Assembly: GCA_031551145.1 (NCBI GenBank)
Contig: JAVBNZ010000009.1
Location: 1-64,000, forward strand
Direction: 5' to 3'
DNA length: 64,000 bases
Source: WRKB01 sp031551145
GTDB taxonomy: Bacteria > Desulfobacterota > Desulfovibrionia > Desulfovibrionales > Desulfovibrionaceae
A program made the translations under genes and the position numbers. Position 1 is the first letter of the stretch, and each line of letters begins with the position of its first letter. Positions 54,158 through 62,056 of the stretch are shown here, one piece after another. Below the pieces are notes generated by a model. That model was not told the origin of the DNA and made no database searches. It worked only from the letters and a program-made list of their open reading frames with translations.

Positions 54158-54805
54158 ATGCTCAACATCACGGAACTTCTCGAAAAACTCAAGGCCTCGC
54201 CCTATGAGGAAGTCCATATCACCGCTCAGCACACCGGCGTGGTCAGCTTTGAAAAAATCAAAAAAGGCGACACTGTCCACGGCCCCGGCGGCGCCTGGAA
54301 GGAAAGGCCCGGCACCCGCCTTGCCGTGCTGGAGCGCGAGCACAATCCCAAGCCCGTCCATGCTCCGCAAAAGGGCGTGATCAGCCATGTACAGCATGAT
54401 CTGGACGGCTGCTTCGTCCAGGCCGGGGCGCGCCTGATCACCATGCAGCACACCCTGACGCGCGACGAAGTGCTCAGCATCCTTTTGCGTCAGGCCCTGC
54501 ATCTTTTCAAAGCGCCGGAGCGGGCCAAATATTATTTCACCCCGGAAGTGGACAAAAAAATCCGCGCGGGAGGCACACGCTCCGTCACCGTGCAGCCGGG
54601 CATGGAAGTGTTCATCATGTCGCGCATGAAGCGGGAAGTGCCGCTGGTCTATTCCGGCCCCGGCGGAATCATCTATGCCGTGTATTTCAAGCATACCGAC
54701 AATGTGGACGCCGATCAGCCGCTCATCGGCGTGTGTCCGCCCGATCAGCTGGACGCCATTGAAGAGGTGGTCATGCGGGTTCAGACTGAATGGAAGGAAC
54801 AGTAG
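54158..54805 (+). CDS. Biotin/lipoyl-domain carrier-like protein with non-canonical motif
   Basis: The 215-residue protein has two biotinyl/lipoyl-like segments. The first (about 20-98) ends KPVHAPQKGVISHVQHDLDG with no target lysine at the hairpin. The second (about 140-195) has S-R-M-K-R-E with Lys158 where canonical carriers have E-A-M-K-M, followed by SGPGGIIYAVYFKHTDNVDA. It sits directly after the carboxyltransferase gene (10-bp gap). By position it is the carboxyl carrier, but whether Lys158 is biotinylated is open. Confidence 0.7.
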   Translation: MLNITELLEKLKASPYEEVHITAQHTGVVSFEKIKKGDTVHGPGGAWKERPGTRLAVLEREHNPKPVHAPQKGVISHVQHDLDGCFVQAGARLITMQHTLTRDEVLSILLRQALHLFKAPERAKYYFTPEVDKKIRAGGTRSVTVQPGMEVFIMSRMKREVPLVYSGPGGIIYAVYFKHTDNVDADQPLIGVCPPDQLDAIEEVVMRVQTEWKEQ

Positions 54806-54810
54806 AGCCT

Positions 54811-55152
54811 ATGGGGAAAATACTGCAAATCCGGGTCAGTGCCTGGACCTATGACGAAGGCGAAGTGGAGCGCGCCTGGCCGCGCCTGACCGAACTTGCC
54901 GCCGCCGTACCGCTCAAGCATGCCAAACTCGGCGTTATGGAACTGGTGGAGAGTCTTGACGACGGTCTGCGCTTCATGGACTGGCCCAAAGAGTTGAAAA
55001 ACTCCATAGCGCCGGGCATAGAGCGCGCCGTGGCCGTCAAGCATCAGCTCGAAGGCGCGCTGGGGGACTGGGATCCGCGCCGGGCCAACAGCCTGAGCGA
55101 CAGCCTGGAAGACATATTGGACGCGACCGAAGCTTCGTGTAAGATGTCGTAA
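54811..55152 (+). CDS. Conserved-looking hypothetical protein, 113 residues
   Basis: I do not recognise the family. It starts at MGKILQIRVSAWTYDE, 5 bp after the carrier gene and 12 bp before ssb. It is a small acidic protein with helices such as EVERAWPRLTELAAA and ELKNSIAPGIERAVAVKHQL and no membrane segment. The spacing suggests it is co-transcribed with the carboxylase genes. Confidence 0.65.
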   Translation: MGKILQIRVSAWTYDEGEVERAWPRLTELAAAVPLKHAKLGVMELVESLDDGLRFMDWPKELKNSIAPGIERAVAVKHQLEGALGDWDPRRANSLSDSLEDILDATEASCKMS

Positions 55153-55164
55153 AACGAGGGATAT

Positions 55165-55641
55165 ATGTTGAACAAAGTCATGCTTATCGGCCGTTTGGGC
55201 CGCGACCCGGAACTGCGCTACACCCAGAGCGGCATGCCTGTGGCCTCGCTGCGCATTGCCACGGACGAATCGTATAACGACAAAGAAGGCAACCGCGTGG
55301 AGCGCACGGAGTGGCACTCCGTTTCCGTGTTCCAGCGCGCGGCCGAAAACTGCGCCAACTATCTCGGCAAGGGCAGTCTGGTCTTTGTGGAAGGCAGCCT
55401 GCAAACCCGCAAGTGGCAGGATCAGCAGGGGCAGGACCGCTATACGACGGAAATCAAGGCTTCGCGGGTGCAATTTCTGGATCGGCGCGGCGACGCGGCC
55501 GGCAAAGCGCCGCAGGGCGAGGACGGCGACGCGCAGGCCCCCCGCAAACCCGCGCAGACCCGCGGCCGGCAGCAACAGAACGAAGATCTGGGGCCGGCCT
55601 TCCCGTCCGAGGCCAGCGGCATGGACGACATGCCGTTCTGA
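55165..55641 (+). CDS. ssb: Single-stranded DNA-binding protein
   Basis: The 158-residue protein has the OB-fold (LNKVMLIGRLGRDPELRYTQ, ERTEWHSVSVFQRAAENC, FVEGSLQTRKWQDQQG), a Gln/Pro/Gly-rich linker, and the acidic partner-binding tip MDDMPF. It protects single-stranded DNA and recruits repair proteins. The length is close to the E. coli protein (178). Confidence 0.96.
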   Translation: MLNKVMLIGRLGRDPELRYTQSGMPVASLRIATDESYNDKEGNRVERTEWHSVSVFQRAAENCANYLGKGSLVFVEGSLQTRKWQDQQGQDRYTTEIKASRVQFLDRRGDAAGKAPQGEDGDAQAPRKPAQTRGRQQQNEDLGPAFPSEASGMDDMPF

Positions 55642-56115
55642 TTCGGCATTTCTGTCTTTTTGCCCTCCGCCTTTGTCGAATTTCGCTTTTTACTTCGGGC
55701 GAGTAGGAAAAAAATACACTCCCTGGGTAAAAAGGTCATCCTTCGCGGCGGAGAACAAAAATTCTCACGGCGCAGGGTTTAGTGCGCGAAAACTATACAC
55801 AAAAAACTTCATGCCCGATTTGAAATACTCCACTCAACTTCCCGGCGGGGGCTCATGAGTCCCCGCCCGCTTCCGCGCGGCGCGCGGAAACGCTTTTTCA
55901 GGCAACGCCCAAACGGCGTAGGGTCTCATTCTTTTCACACGGGGCGGCGAAGATGACTGCCCCGCTTTGCCGGCGCGTCGCGTCGGCCCTCTCTTTTCTT
56001 CTGAGTCATCAGGCACATGCCTCTCCCGCGGCGCGTCCGCCCTGAGTTCCGGTTTCAAGCCCGGTTCGGGCGGCGGTTTTTCTATTTTCCACAACAACGC
56101 CACAAGGAGAAAACT
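55642..56115. other. Gene-free 474-bp stretch between ssb and yedE
   Basis: No supported gene was found on either strand; the long minus-strand frame here is an antisense artefact of yedE. It contains two GC hairpins near 55844-55898 and an AT-richer part at 55680-55830. The yedE promoter should lie in the 3' half, but no convincing pair of boxes was seen. Confidence 0.5.
55871..55898 (+). terminator. Terminator-like hairpin downstream of ssb
   Basis: TTCCGCGC / GCGCGGAA (loop GGC) is followed by ACGCTTTTT on the plus strand, 230 bp after the ssb stop. Another stem (GGCGGGG / CCCCGCC) lies just upstream. Confidence 0.5.
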
Positions 56116-57231
56116 ATGCGTTCCTGTCCAGACGGATGTCAAACCCAAGAAAATTTCTTTGCCGGCCTGCCGGGCATCGTACTTGTGGGCGCGATCATCG
56201 GCGTCGCGGCGGCATTTCTGCAAAAATCCGGCAACCCCGGCAATATGGGCGTATGCGTGGCCTGTTTTGAACGGGACATTGCCGGCGCGCTGGGCCTGCA
56301 TCAGGCCGGGATTGTCCAATACCTGCGTCCGGAAATTATCGGACTGGGTCTGGGAGCCTTCATCGCGGCCCTGGCGACCGGCGAATGGCGCGCCCGGGGA
56401 GGATCCGCCCCCCTGGTGCGCTTTGTCCTCGGCATGGCTGCCGCCATCGGCGCGCTGGTCTTTCTGGGCTGCCCCTGGCGCGCCCTGCTGCGCCTGGCCG
56501 GCGGAGACGGCAACGCCCTGTGCGGATTCGCCGGCCTGGCCGCCGGCATCTTCGCCGGCACCCTCTTTTTCCGCAAAGGCTATTCCCTGGGGCGGGCCGA
56601 TGTGCGGCACAAGGCTCTGGGCTTGGTCTTCCCCTTGTTGTTGCTCGTCCTGCTCGTCCTGCGTCTGGCCTTTCCGCCCTTGGACGGGCTGGATCGCAAC
56701 GGCCCGCTGTGGTACTCGCTTAAAGGACCGGGCTCCATGCATGCCCCGCTCCTGATTTCCCTCGGTCTGGGGCTTCTTATCGGCGCGTTGGCGCAACGCA
56801 GCCGTTTCTGCACCATGGGCGCGTTGCGCGACGTGTTTTTGTTCAGGCAATTCCACCTCTTTGCCGGCATAGCCGCGCTCTTTGCCGGCGCGTTGGCGGC
56901 CAATCTTGTTTTCGGGCAGTTCAACCCCGGCTTTGCCGGACAGCCCGTGGCCCATACCGACGGATTGTGGAATTTTCTGGGCATGGCTCTGGCCGGATTG
57001 GCTTTCGCCCTGGCGGGCGGCTGCCCCGGGCGCCAGCTTTTCGCCGCCGGAGAAGGCAATGCCGATGCAATGCTCTTCGCTCTGGGCATGCTTGCCGGCG
57101 CGGCAGTGGCTCACAATTTCGCCATAGCAAGCAGCGGCGCGGGAATTTCAGCCAACGGTCCGCTTGCCGTGGGTTTGGGTTTCGCCTTCTGCCTGGGCGT
57201 GGGCTTTTTTTACAGCCGCATACGAAACTAA
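56116..57231 (+). CDS. yedE: YedE-type putative selenium/sulfur transporter
   Basis: The 371-residue protein starts at MRSCPDGCQTQ, with AAGGAG 7 bp upstream. It has eight to ten membrane helices and conserved cysteines in GVCVACFERD, FLGCPWRALL, SRFCTMGALRD and AGGCPGRQL, the pattern of the YeeE/YedE family. YedE members paired with YedF are associated with selenium metabolism. The next gene is a YedF/TusA-type protein, 10 bp away, which supports that assignment. Confidence 0.88.
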   Translation: MRSCPDGCQTQENFFAGLPGIVLVGAIIGVAAAFLQKSGNPGNMGVCVACFERDIAGALGLHQAGIVQYLRPEIIGLGLGAFIAALATGEWRARGGSAPLVRFVLGMAAAIGALVFLGCPWRALLRLAGGDGNALCGFAGLAAGIFAGTLFFRKGYSLGRADVRHKALGLVFPLLLLVLLVLRLAFPPLDGLDRNGPLWYSLKGPGSMHAPLLISLGLGLLIGALAQRSRFCTMGALRDVFLFRQFHLFAGIAALFAGALAANLVFGQFNPGFAGQPVAHTDGLWNFLGMALAGLAFALAGGCPGRQLFAAGEGNADAMLFALGMLAGAAVAHNFAIASSGAGISANGPLAVGLGFAFCLGVGFFYSRIRN

Positions 57232-57241
57232 AGGGGGCTGC

Positions 57242-57457
57242 ATGAATACCGAACTCGACACCTGCGGGCTTTCCTGCCCCCAACCCGTGCTGCTCATCAA
57301 AAACGCTCTGATGACACTGGAAAAGGGAGCTTTGATCGTGCTTTCGGACTCGGACGCAAGCCGCGAGAACATCAGCCGCCTGGCAAAAACTCTGGGTTGG
57401 GCAGTGACCTTGGAAGAACGGGAATCAGGAATCTATGCTCTGACGTTGACGAAATAG
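57242..57457 (+). CDS. TusA/YedF-type sulfurtransferase-like protein
   Basis: The 71-residue protein has the family motif CGLSCPQP (Cys8 and Cys12; CPxP). It is the size of TusA or of the N-terminal half of YedF, with no C-terminal DsrE-like domain. It probably carries persulfide or selenium from the cytoplasmic side of YedE. AGGGGG precedes the ATG. Confidence 0.85.
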   Translation: MNTELDTCGLSCPQPVLLIKNALMTLEKGALIVLSDSDASRENISRLAKTLGWAVTLEERESGIYALTLTK

Positions 57458-57464
57458 CGCACGT

Positions 57465-57510
57465 AACGCGCCGCGGATCCAATCATACGGGACTCGCGGC
57501 GCGTTTTTTT
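57465..57510 (+). terminator. Rho-independent terminator after the yedE operon
   Basis: AACGCGCCGCG (57465-57475) pairs perfectly with CGCGGCGCGTT (57495-57505) and is followed by T residues to 57510. Confidence 0.85.
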
Positions 57511-57721
57511 CCAACCGCAAAAGGCCGTAAACAAACGGACACCGGAGCGTATTGACTTTTTTTCGAGAGAAGAGATTATGGTTTCGGGAGTTCTCGAAAA
57601 CCGCCCCAAAAGCGTGAGCAGCCCCACGTTCCTTTGGCCGCAAAAGATGTGCAGCCGGCGGCGCATCCCGCAGCGGCGGACAGGTTCGGAAAAATCCGGC
57701 CCCGCTAAAAGAGGCAACACT

Positions 57722-58342
57722 ATGTTCAACAAAAAATCCCGCGTGCCGACGGCTCGTCTGTCGGACGCCGTTTCGGATACAATGCGGACGACACGAACCT
57801 TTTTCGGCGCGTTTGTGCGGGCGCCGATGCATGTGGGCTCCGTCTGCCCCAGCAGCCGGGCTCTGGCCCTGGCCCTGATCAGGCACATTCCCGTCAGCGA
57901 CAAGGGGGTGATAGTGGATCTCGGCGCCGGTTCCGGCAGCGTCAGCGAAGAGCTGCTCCGTTGCGGCGTTGCTCCGGAAAAAATCCTTGCCGTGGAAATT
58001 TCGGAGGCGTTTGCCGAACTTTTCGTCAGGCGTTGCCCCAACGTCCCCCTGGCCATCGGCGACGCCCGCAGGCTCGGCAACGTGCTGGATCGTCACGCGC
58101 CGGGCAGGAGGGTCTGCGGCATCATTTCCTCGCTGCCGTTCAGGGTCATGCCTTCGGAATGCGTTGCGGAAATATTGCGGGAAATCAGAAAAGTACTGCA
58201 GGAGCGCGGCGGTTCGTTCGTACAGTACACATATGCGCTGTGGATGAACTATCCGCTTGCGAAATACGGCTTTTGTCCGCACGCGGGCAGCATCGTTCTG
58301 AAAAATCTGCCTCCGGCCAGAATAGAATCCTACCGGTGTTGA
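57722..58342 (+). CDS. Phospholipid N-methyltransferase-like (PmtA family) methyltransferase
   Basis: From MFNKKSRVPT (GAGG upstream) the protein has 206 residues. FFGAFVRAPMHVGSVCPSSR is split over residues 25-45 and is typical of the PmtA/COG3963 family. It is followed by the SAM-binding loop VIVDLGAGSGSVSEELL and the post-motif IISSLPFRVMPS. It may methylate phosphatidylethanolamine; a KsgA-like rRNA methyltransferase is less likely. It is convergent with fliQ, 11 bp apart. Confidence 0.75.
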   Translation: MFNKKSRVPTARLSDAVSDTMRTTRTFFGAFVRAPMHVGSVCPSSRALALALIRHIPVSDKGVIVDLGAGSGSVSEELLRCGVAPEKILAVEISEAFAELFVRRCPNVPLAIGDARRLGNVLDRHAPGRRVCGIISSLPFRVMPSECVAEILREIRKVLQERGGSFVQYTYALWMNYPLAKYGFCPHAGSIVLKNLPPARIESYRC

Positions 58343-58353
58343 GCGGCCCGCCT

Positions 58354-58623
58354 TCAGCGCACGTACTGGGGAATGTTGATCAACACGCCTCTGGTGAAGG
58401 TGAGAATCTGATCCATAATCCAGGGCAGGGCCAACAGCAGGGCTATGAACATACAGACGATCTTGGGGATGAAGCTCAAGGTCATCTCCTGAATCTGCGT
58501 GGCCGCCTGCACGATGCTCACCACCACCCCCACGACCAGACCCACGCCGAGCATGGGCAGAGCCATCATCAACGTCAATTCTATGGCCTGCCTGCCGAAA
58601 CCGATGACAAAATCCGGAGTCAT
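58354..58623 (-). CDS. fliQ: Flagellar export protein FliQ
   Basis: The 89-residue protein has two membrane helices with the FliQ pattern (LPMLGVGLVVGVVVSIVQA and ATQIQEMTLSFIPKI). It forms part of the export-gate helix with FliP and FliR. It starts at MTPDFVIGFG, with GAGGG upstream; a longer frame reaches 58665. It is the last gene of the fliLNOPQ run. fliR, flhB and flhA are not in the window. Confidence 0.95.
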   Translation of the reverse strand: MTPDFVIGFGRQAIELTLMMALPMLGVGLVVGVVVSIVQAATQIQEMTLSFIPKIVCMFIALLLALPWIMDQILTFTRGVLINIPQYVR

Positions 58624-58679
58624 GGGAATACCCTCTTCTTCTGTTGAAACATTTTCACAGTTCATCCACTCCGGCCTCG

Positions 58680-59504
58680 TCAGAGGAAAAAGCTGTTCAC
58701 AAGCGAGGCTATCAACAAATTCCAGCCGTCAACCATCACAAAGAGCAGGAGCTTGAACGGCATGGAAACCATCATCGGCGGCAGCATCATCATGCCCATG
58801 GCGAGAAGCACGCTGGAAACCACCATATCCATGACCAAAAAAGGGACATAGAGCAGAAAGCCGATGGTGAACGCGGTTTTCAACTCGCTGATGATATAGG
58901 CCGCCGCCAGAAGAACGGTGGGCACTTCTTCCTTGTTCCGGGGCTGGGCCGTTTTGGTTATGGCAAAAAAGACAGAGAGATCCTTTTCCCGTGTGTGCTT
59001 GAACATGAATTCCCGCAGGGGGATCTGGGCGCGGTTGAGCGCCACCTTGTAATCGATGCGCTCATCCAGGTAGGGTTGCAGGGCGTTGTCGTTGATCTGC
59101 TTGCCCACGGGGAACATGATGACCACGGTCATAAAAATGGCGAGGCTCGCCAGTATCTGGGTGGGGGGCAACTGCTGCACGCCCATGGCCTGACGCAGAA
59201 AGCTGAACACGATAATGATGCGCGTGAAGCTGGTGACCGTAAGCATAATGGCCGGCGCCAGCGAGAGGATGGTGAGCAGGAAGAGGATTTCGAGCAGGAG
59301 GGAGACTTTTTTCGGCTCCGGATCCCCGCCGGAAAGCGTAAGCTGCAGGGCCGGCATGGGCAGTTCCTGCGCCGCAAGGCAAAGAGGGGGAAAGACGAAC
59401 GCGGCGAACAGCCCGCAGAACAGAAGGAGGAATTTAGCCGCCGTCGGCTTCCTGACGGGCGGCTTCCTCAAGGCTTTTGCCGAAGTCCGCGTTTGTGCGT
59501 TCAT
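58680..59504 (-). CDS. fliP: Flagellar export protein FliP
   Basis: The 274-residue protein has a signal peptide (to about residue 45), then the FliP core: LTILSLAPAIMLTVTSFTRI (conserved), PTQILASLAIFMT, FPVGKQINDNAL, and the C-terminal PFLVMDMVVSSVLLAMGMMM. It forms the pentameric export-gate core. The first 71 bp overlap the 3' end of fliO; no later ATG keeps the signal peptide. Confidence 0.96.
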   Translation of the reverse strand: MNAQTRTSAKALRKPPVRKPTAAKFLLLFCGLFAAFVFPPLCLAAQELPMPALQLTLSGGDPEPKKVSLLLEILFLLTILSLAPAIMLTVTSFTRIIIVFSFLRQAMGVQQLPPTQILASLAIFMTVVIMFPVGKQINDNALQPYLDERIDYKVALNRAQIPLREFMFKHTREKDLSVFFAITKTAQPRNKEEVPTVLLAAAYIISELKTAFTIGFLLYVPFLVMDMVVSSVLLAMGMMMLPPMMVSMPFKLLLFVMVDGWNLLIASLVNSFFL

Positions 59505-60015
59505 TGTCTGTATCCGCCTCGGATAAAAGAGTTATGTGTTGGTCGCTCAGTCCCAACAGCAATCTTTTATTCAAGAAGCGTACCACAACGAGTCCTTTGC
59601 GCGGACCGAGAGGCAGTTGGGCCTCCATGCGCAGAGCGTCACGCGGAAAACCGCCAGGAGAAGGCATGAAACGGAATTTGCCGGAGCGTCGCATAAGCCA
59701 CAGCACGCCCCACAGCACGGCGAGAAGGAGAAAGAGAGCCCCTATGCCGTAAAAATAGCCGCCCCAGGAAAAACCTTCGACCGCCTGCGCCGCTCCCGGC
59801 ATGGGAGGGGGAACGGCCTGGGGCGCGTCCTGCGCCGCGACAGGGCCGGAAACCTGGGGACCTTCCGCTGCAAGCGCGGCAGGCGCGTGGAGCACGGCGG
59901 CCAAACAGACGACAAAGATGCGCCGGGCAAGACATTCCCTGCGCTTTTCCCCCCGCGGGGCGTATATCCGGCGTGTGCTCCGCTGCATAGGTTTCGGCGT
60001 CGCGAGCCCGGTCAA
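59434..60015 (-). CDS. fliO: Flagellar assembly protein FliO
   Basis: The 193-residue protein has an N-terminal signal-like segment, a Pro/Ala-rich stretch, one membrane helix (GIGALFLLLAVLWGVLWLM), and the FliO cytoplasmic domain (EAQLPLGPRKGLVVVRFLNK, LLLGLSDQHITLL). FliO assists FliP pore assembly. The start is either a TTG overlapping the fliN stop (TTGA, 60015) or the ATG at 59988. Confidence 0.88.
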   Translation of the reverse strand: MTGLATPKPMQRSTRRIYAPRGEKRRECLARRIFVVCLAAVLHAPAALAAEGPQVSGPVAAQDAPQAVPPPMPGAAQAVEGFSWGGYFYGIGALFLLLAVLWGVLWLMRRSGKFRFMPSPGGFPRDALRMEAQLPLGPRKGLVVVRFLNKRLLLGLSDQHITLLSEADTDNERTNADFGKSLEEAARQEADGG

Positions 60016-60530
60016 CCGAGCTGCTTCACCCGCTCCATGGGGCTGATGATGTCGGTAAGGCGCACGCCGAATTTTTCGTTAATCACCACGGCCTCGCCCC
60101 TGGCCACCAGCTTGCCGTTGACGAAGACTTCCAGCGGTTCTCCGGCCAGCTTGTTCAACTCCACCACCGAGCCCTGGCCGAGTTGCAGCAGTTCGTTGAT
60201 CAGCAGGCGGGTGCGCCCGAGTTCGGCGGACACATCCAGCGGGATGTCGAGGATGAAGTCCAGTTCGCGTTTGGGCGCGTCGTGCCGGGGCTGGTGGGCC
60301 GCATCGGTCATGTCCTTGAACACGGCGTCGGAAGCCTGAGCCTTGAGCGTGGCCTTTTCCTTTTCGGCCTGAACCTGCGTTTTTTCATCCGCCGCCAGGG
60401 CCGCCGCCCACTGGGCCGCCAGTTCCTCATCGGAGGCGGAAGCACCGGCCTTGTCCTTGCCTTCCTCTTCCTCTCCAAGTTCCGCCGCCCACGCGGCGGC
60501 GAGCGCTTCCTGATCCGCGTTCGAGCTCAT
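60012..60530 (-). CDS. fliN: Flagellar motor switch protein FliN
   Basis: The 172-residue protein starts at MSSNADQEAL, with GGAGAGG upstream. An acidic, Ala-rich N-terminal extension (about 85 residues, with repeated AAxWAAxLxxEE units) precedes the SpoA/FliN domain: LDIPLDVSAELGRTRLLINELLQLG (split), GSVVELNKLAGEPL, VFVNGKLVARGEAVVINEKF. It is the C-ring component. FliM and FliY are not adjacent. Confidence 0.95.
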   Translation of the reverse strand: MSSNADQEALAAAWAAELGEEEEGKDKAGASASDEELAAQWAAALAADEKTQVQAEKEKATLKAQASDAVFKDMTDAAHQPRHDAPKRELDFILDIPLDVSAELGRTRLLINELLQLGQGSVVELNKLAGEPLEVFVNGKLVARGEAVVINEKFGVRLTDIISPMERVKQLG

Positions 60531-60552
60531 AACGGCGCCCCTCTCCTTGATA

Positions 60553-61137
60553 TTATTCAACAACAAATTCGGTAAAATATACCCGCACAATCTTGGGCGC
60601 GCCCAAAATCTGGTTCAGGCGGGCCGCCACCTCGGCCTTCAGCAATACCTTGCCTTCAGGCGAAGAAACCTCGGCAAAGCTTTTGCCCGCAAGCAGGGTG
60701 ATCACGGCGTCGCGTATCTTGGCGTCCTGAGCCTGCAATTCCCTGGAAATGTCGGAAGCGGCTTCCACTTCCATGCCCAGCTTCAGATAACGCTTGCCGG
60801 CGGCATCAGAAAGATTGACCACAAACTGCGGCAAGGGCAGCACCTTGCCGGAGCTGCGCGGCAGTTCCGTCACGCGCTCCACCCTGGGCGAGTTGTCCTT
60901 GCTCTGTTGTGCCGCGCCCGAAGGCTGGGGCACCGCCGTTTGGGCGGCCCCGTTGCCCGGCGCGGGCGGAACGCGCAGGAAAAACCACCAATACGCTCCG
61001 CCGCCGCCCGCTCCGAGTGTCATCAGCAAGATCACCGCAAAAATGATGATTTTTTTCAGCTTGCCTTTTTTCTTCGGGGCTTCGGCGGCAGCTTCGGGAA
61101 CAGCGGGAACGCTTGCCTTGGGCGTTTCCTTTGCCAT
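60553..61137 (-). CDS. fliL: Flagellar basal-body-associated protein FliL
   Basis: The 194-residue protein has a basic Ala/Pro-rich cytoplasmic start and one membrane helix (KKIIIFAVILLMTLGAGGGG). The periplasmic FliL domain is PQFVVNLSDAAGKRYLKLGM (split) through RVYFTEFVVE. FliL supports stator function at the rotor. AGGAGG lies 5 bp upstream of the ATG, and the repeat at 61150 ends only 12 bp from the start codon. It is the first gene of the minus-strand flagellar run. Confidence 0.95.
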   Translation of the reverse strand: MAKETPKASVPAVPEAAAEAPKKKGKLKKIIIFAVILLMTLGAGGGGAYWWFFLRVPPAPGNGAAQTAVPQPSGAAQQSKDNSPRVERVTELPRSSGKVLPLPQFVVNLSDAAGKRYLKLGMEVEAASDISRELQAQDAKIRDAVITLLAGKSFAEVSSPEGKVLLKAEVAARLNQILGAPKIVRVYFTEFVVE

Positions 61138-61149
61138 GAAACCTCCTGC

Positions 61150-61279
61150 CTACAACATTTCACGCTTGAAATAGTTGCTTACCGGCGGGCGAAGCCCGCC
61201 TTGCAACTATTTCGCGGCGGGGATTTTCTTAGAAAATCCCCGCAGAGCATTTATCTTTTTCAAAGTTTAAATGCTCTAC
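61150..61279 (+). repeat. Structured interspersed repeat, copy B (best preserved)
   Basis: Three nested or adjacent hairpins are nearly perfect. The first is AATAGTTGC / GCAACTATT, enclosing GGCGGGC-GAA-GCCCGCC. The second is GCGGGGATTTTC-TTA-GAAAATCCCCGC. The third is AGAGCATTTA (61244-61253) / TAAATGCTCT (61268-61277). The ends form weak inverted repeats (TACAACATTT and TAGAGCATTT, 8 of 10). It fills the space between a sigma-54-like promoter and the fliL ribosome-binding site. Confidence 0.85.
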
Positions 61280-61307
61280 GCCGGAAAACCGACGCGTACA
61301 ACATTAA

Positions 61308-61323
61308 TGCATAATGTGTTCCA
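61308..61323 (-). promoter_or_regulatory. Sigma-54-type promoter candidate of the fliL operon
   Basis: On the minus strand TGGAACACATTATGCA matches TGGCACG-N4-TTGCW at 9 of 12 defined positions, with the invariant GG and GC at the right 10-bp spacing. It lies 170 bp upstream of fliL, after the yggS terminator-like hairpin. Confidence 0.5.
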
Positions 61324-61333
61324 TGATATACGA

Positions 61334-61376
61334 AAAGCCCCGGCGCACGCAATAGCTCAGCGTGAAGGCCGGGGGC
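61334..61376 (-). terminator. Possible terminator at the end of yggS
   Basis: On the minus strand CCCCGGC and CACGC pair with GCGTG and GCCGGGG around a 9-nt loop, followed by CTTTTCG. The T-tract is short. It spans the yggS stop codon. Confidence 0.45.
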
Positions 61377-62055
61377 CGAAAATCTCCGTGCCTATGCGCA
61401 CGCAACTCGCCCCTTCGGCCACGGCCTCAACAAAATCACCGGACATGCCCATGGAAAGCTCCGGCAGCGCAAGGCCCAGCCGAACACGGAGAGCTTCGCA
61501 CAATTCGCGCAAAAGCGCAAAATAGGGCCGGGCGCGCGCGCCGTCGTCAAAAAAGGGCGGCAGGCACATCAGGCCCCGTAAATCCAGACCCGGCATGACA
61601 GCGACGGCTTCGGCCAGGGCGGGCAGATCGTCGCGGTGTACGCCGTATTTTTGCGCCTCGTCCCCGACGTTGACCTGGATGAGCACGCGCTCGCGCCCTC
61701 CCCGTTCCCGCGCGTGTTTGTCCAACGCGCGGGCCAGCCTGAGGGAATCCAGGCTGTGAATGCGGTCGAAGCGCCCTGAAGCCGCTCCGGCCTTGTTGGT
61801 CTGGAGGTGGCCGATCATATGCAGCCGCACGGGCAGGTGGGCGAGTTCCTTCCACTTGGCCAGGGCTTCCTGCACATAGCTTTCGCCGAAATCCTCCTGT
61901 CCGGCGGCGGCAAGAGCGGCAACGGCCCGCGCGGGATGAAATTTCGATACCGCCACCAGGCGGATTTCCTCCGGCCGGCGTCCGGCGGCGCGGGCCGCGT
62001 CGGCCAGGCGGTCGCGCACGTGCGCCAGCCGGTCTATCAGGGCCTGCTCGTTCAT
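61357..62055 (-). CDS. yggS: PLP homeostasis protein, YggS/PROSC family
   Basis: The 232-residue alanine-racemase-like barrel has the PLP lysine at VAVSKFHP (Lys38), GESYVQEALAKW, MIGHLQTNKAG, and the phosphate-binding LSMGMSGDFVEAV and VRIGTEIFGPR. It buffers intracellular pyridoxal phosphate. Its ATG is one base from the era stop, so the two are co-transcribed. Confidence 0.94.
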   Translation of the reverse strand: MNEQALIDRLAHVRDRLADAARAAGRRPEEIRLVAVSKFHPARAVAALAAAGQEDFGESYVQEALAKWKELAHLPVRLHMIGHLQTNKAGAASGRFDRIHSLDSLRLARALDKHARERGGRERVLIQVNVGDEAQKYGVHRDDLPALAEAVAVMPGLDLRGLMCLPPFFDDGARARPYFALLRELCEALRVRLGLALPELSMGMSGDFVEAVAEGASCVRIGTEIFGPRPSR

Positions 62056-62056
62056 A

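Noticed and set aside
51841..54192. A 783-residue minus-strand open frame
   Set aside because: It mirrors the fused carboxyltransferase gene, which is well supported on the plus strand.
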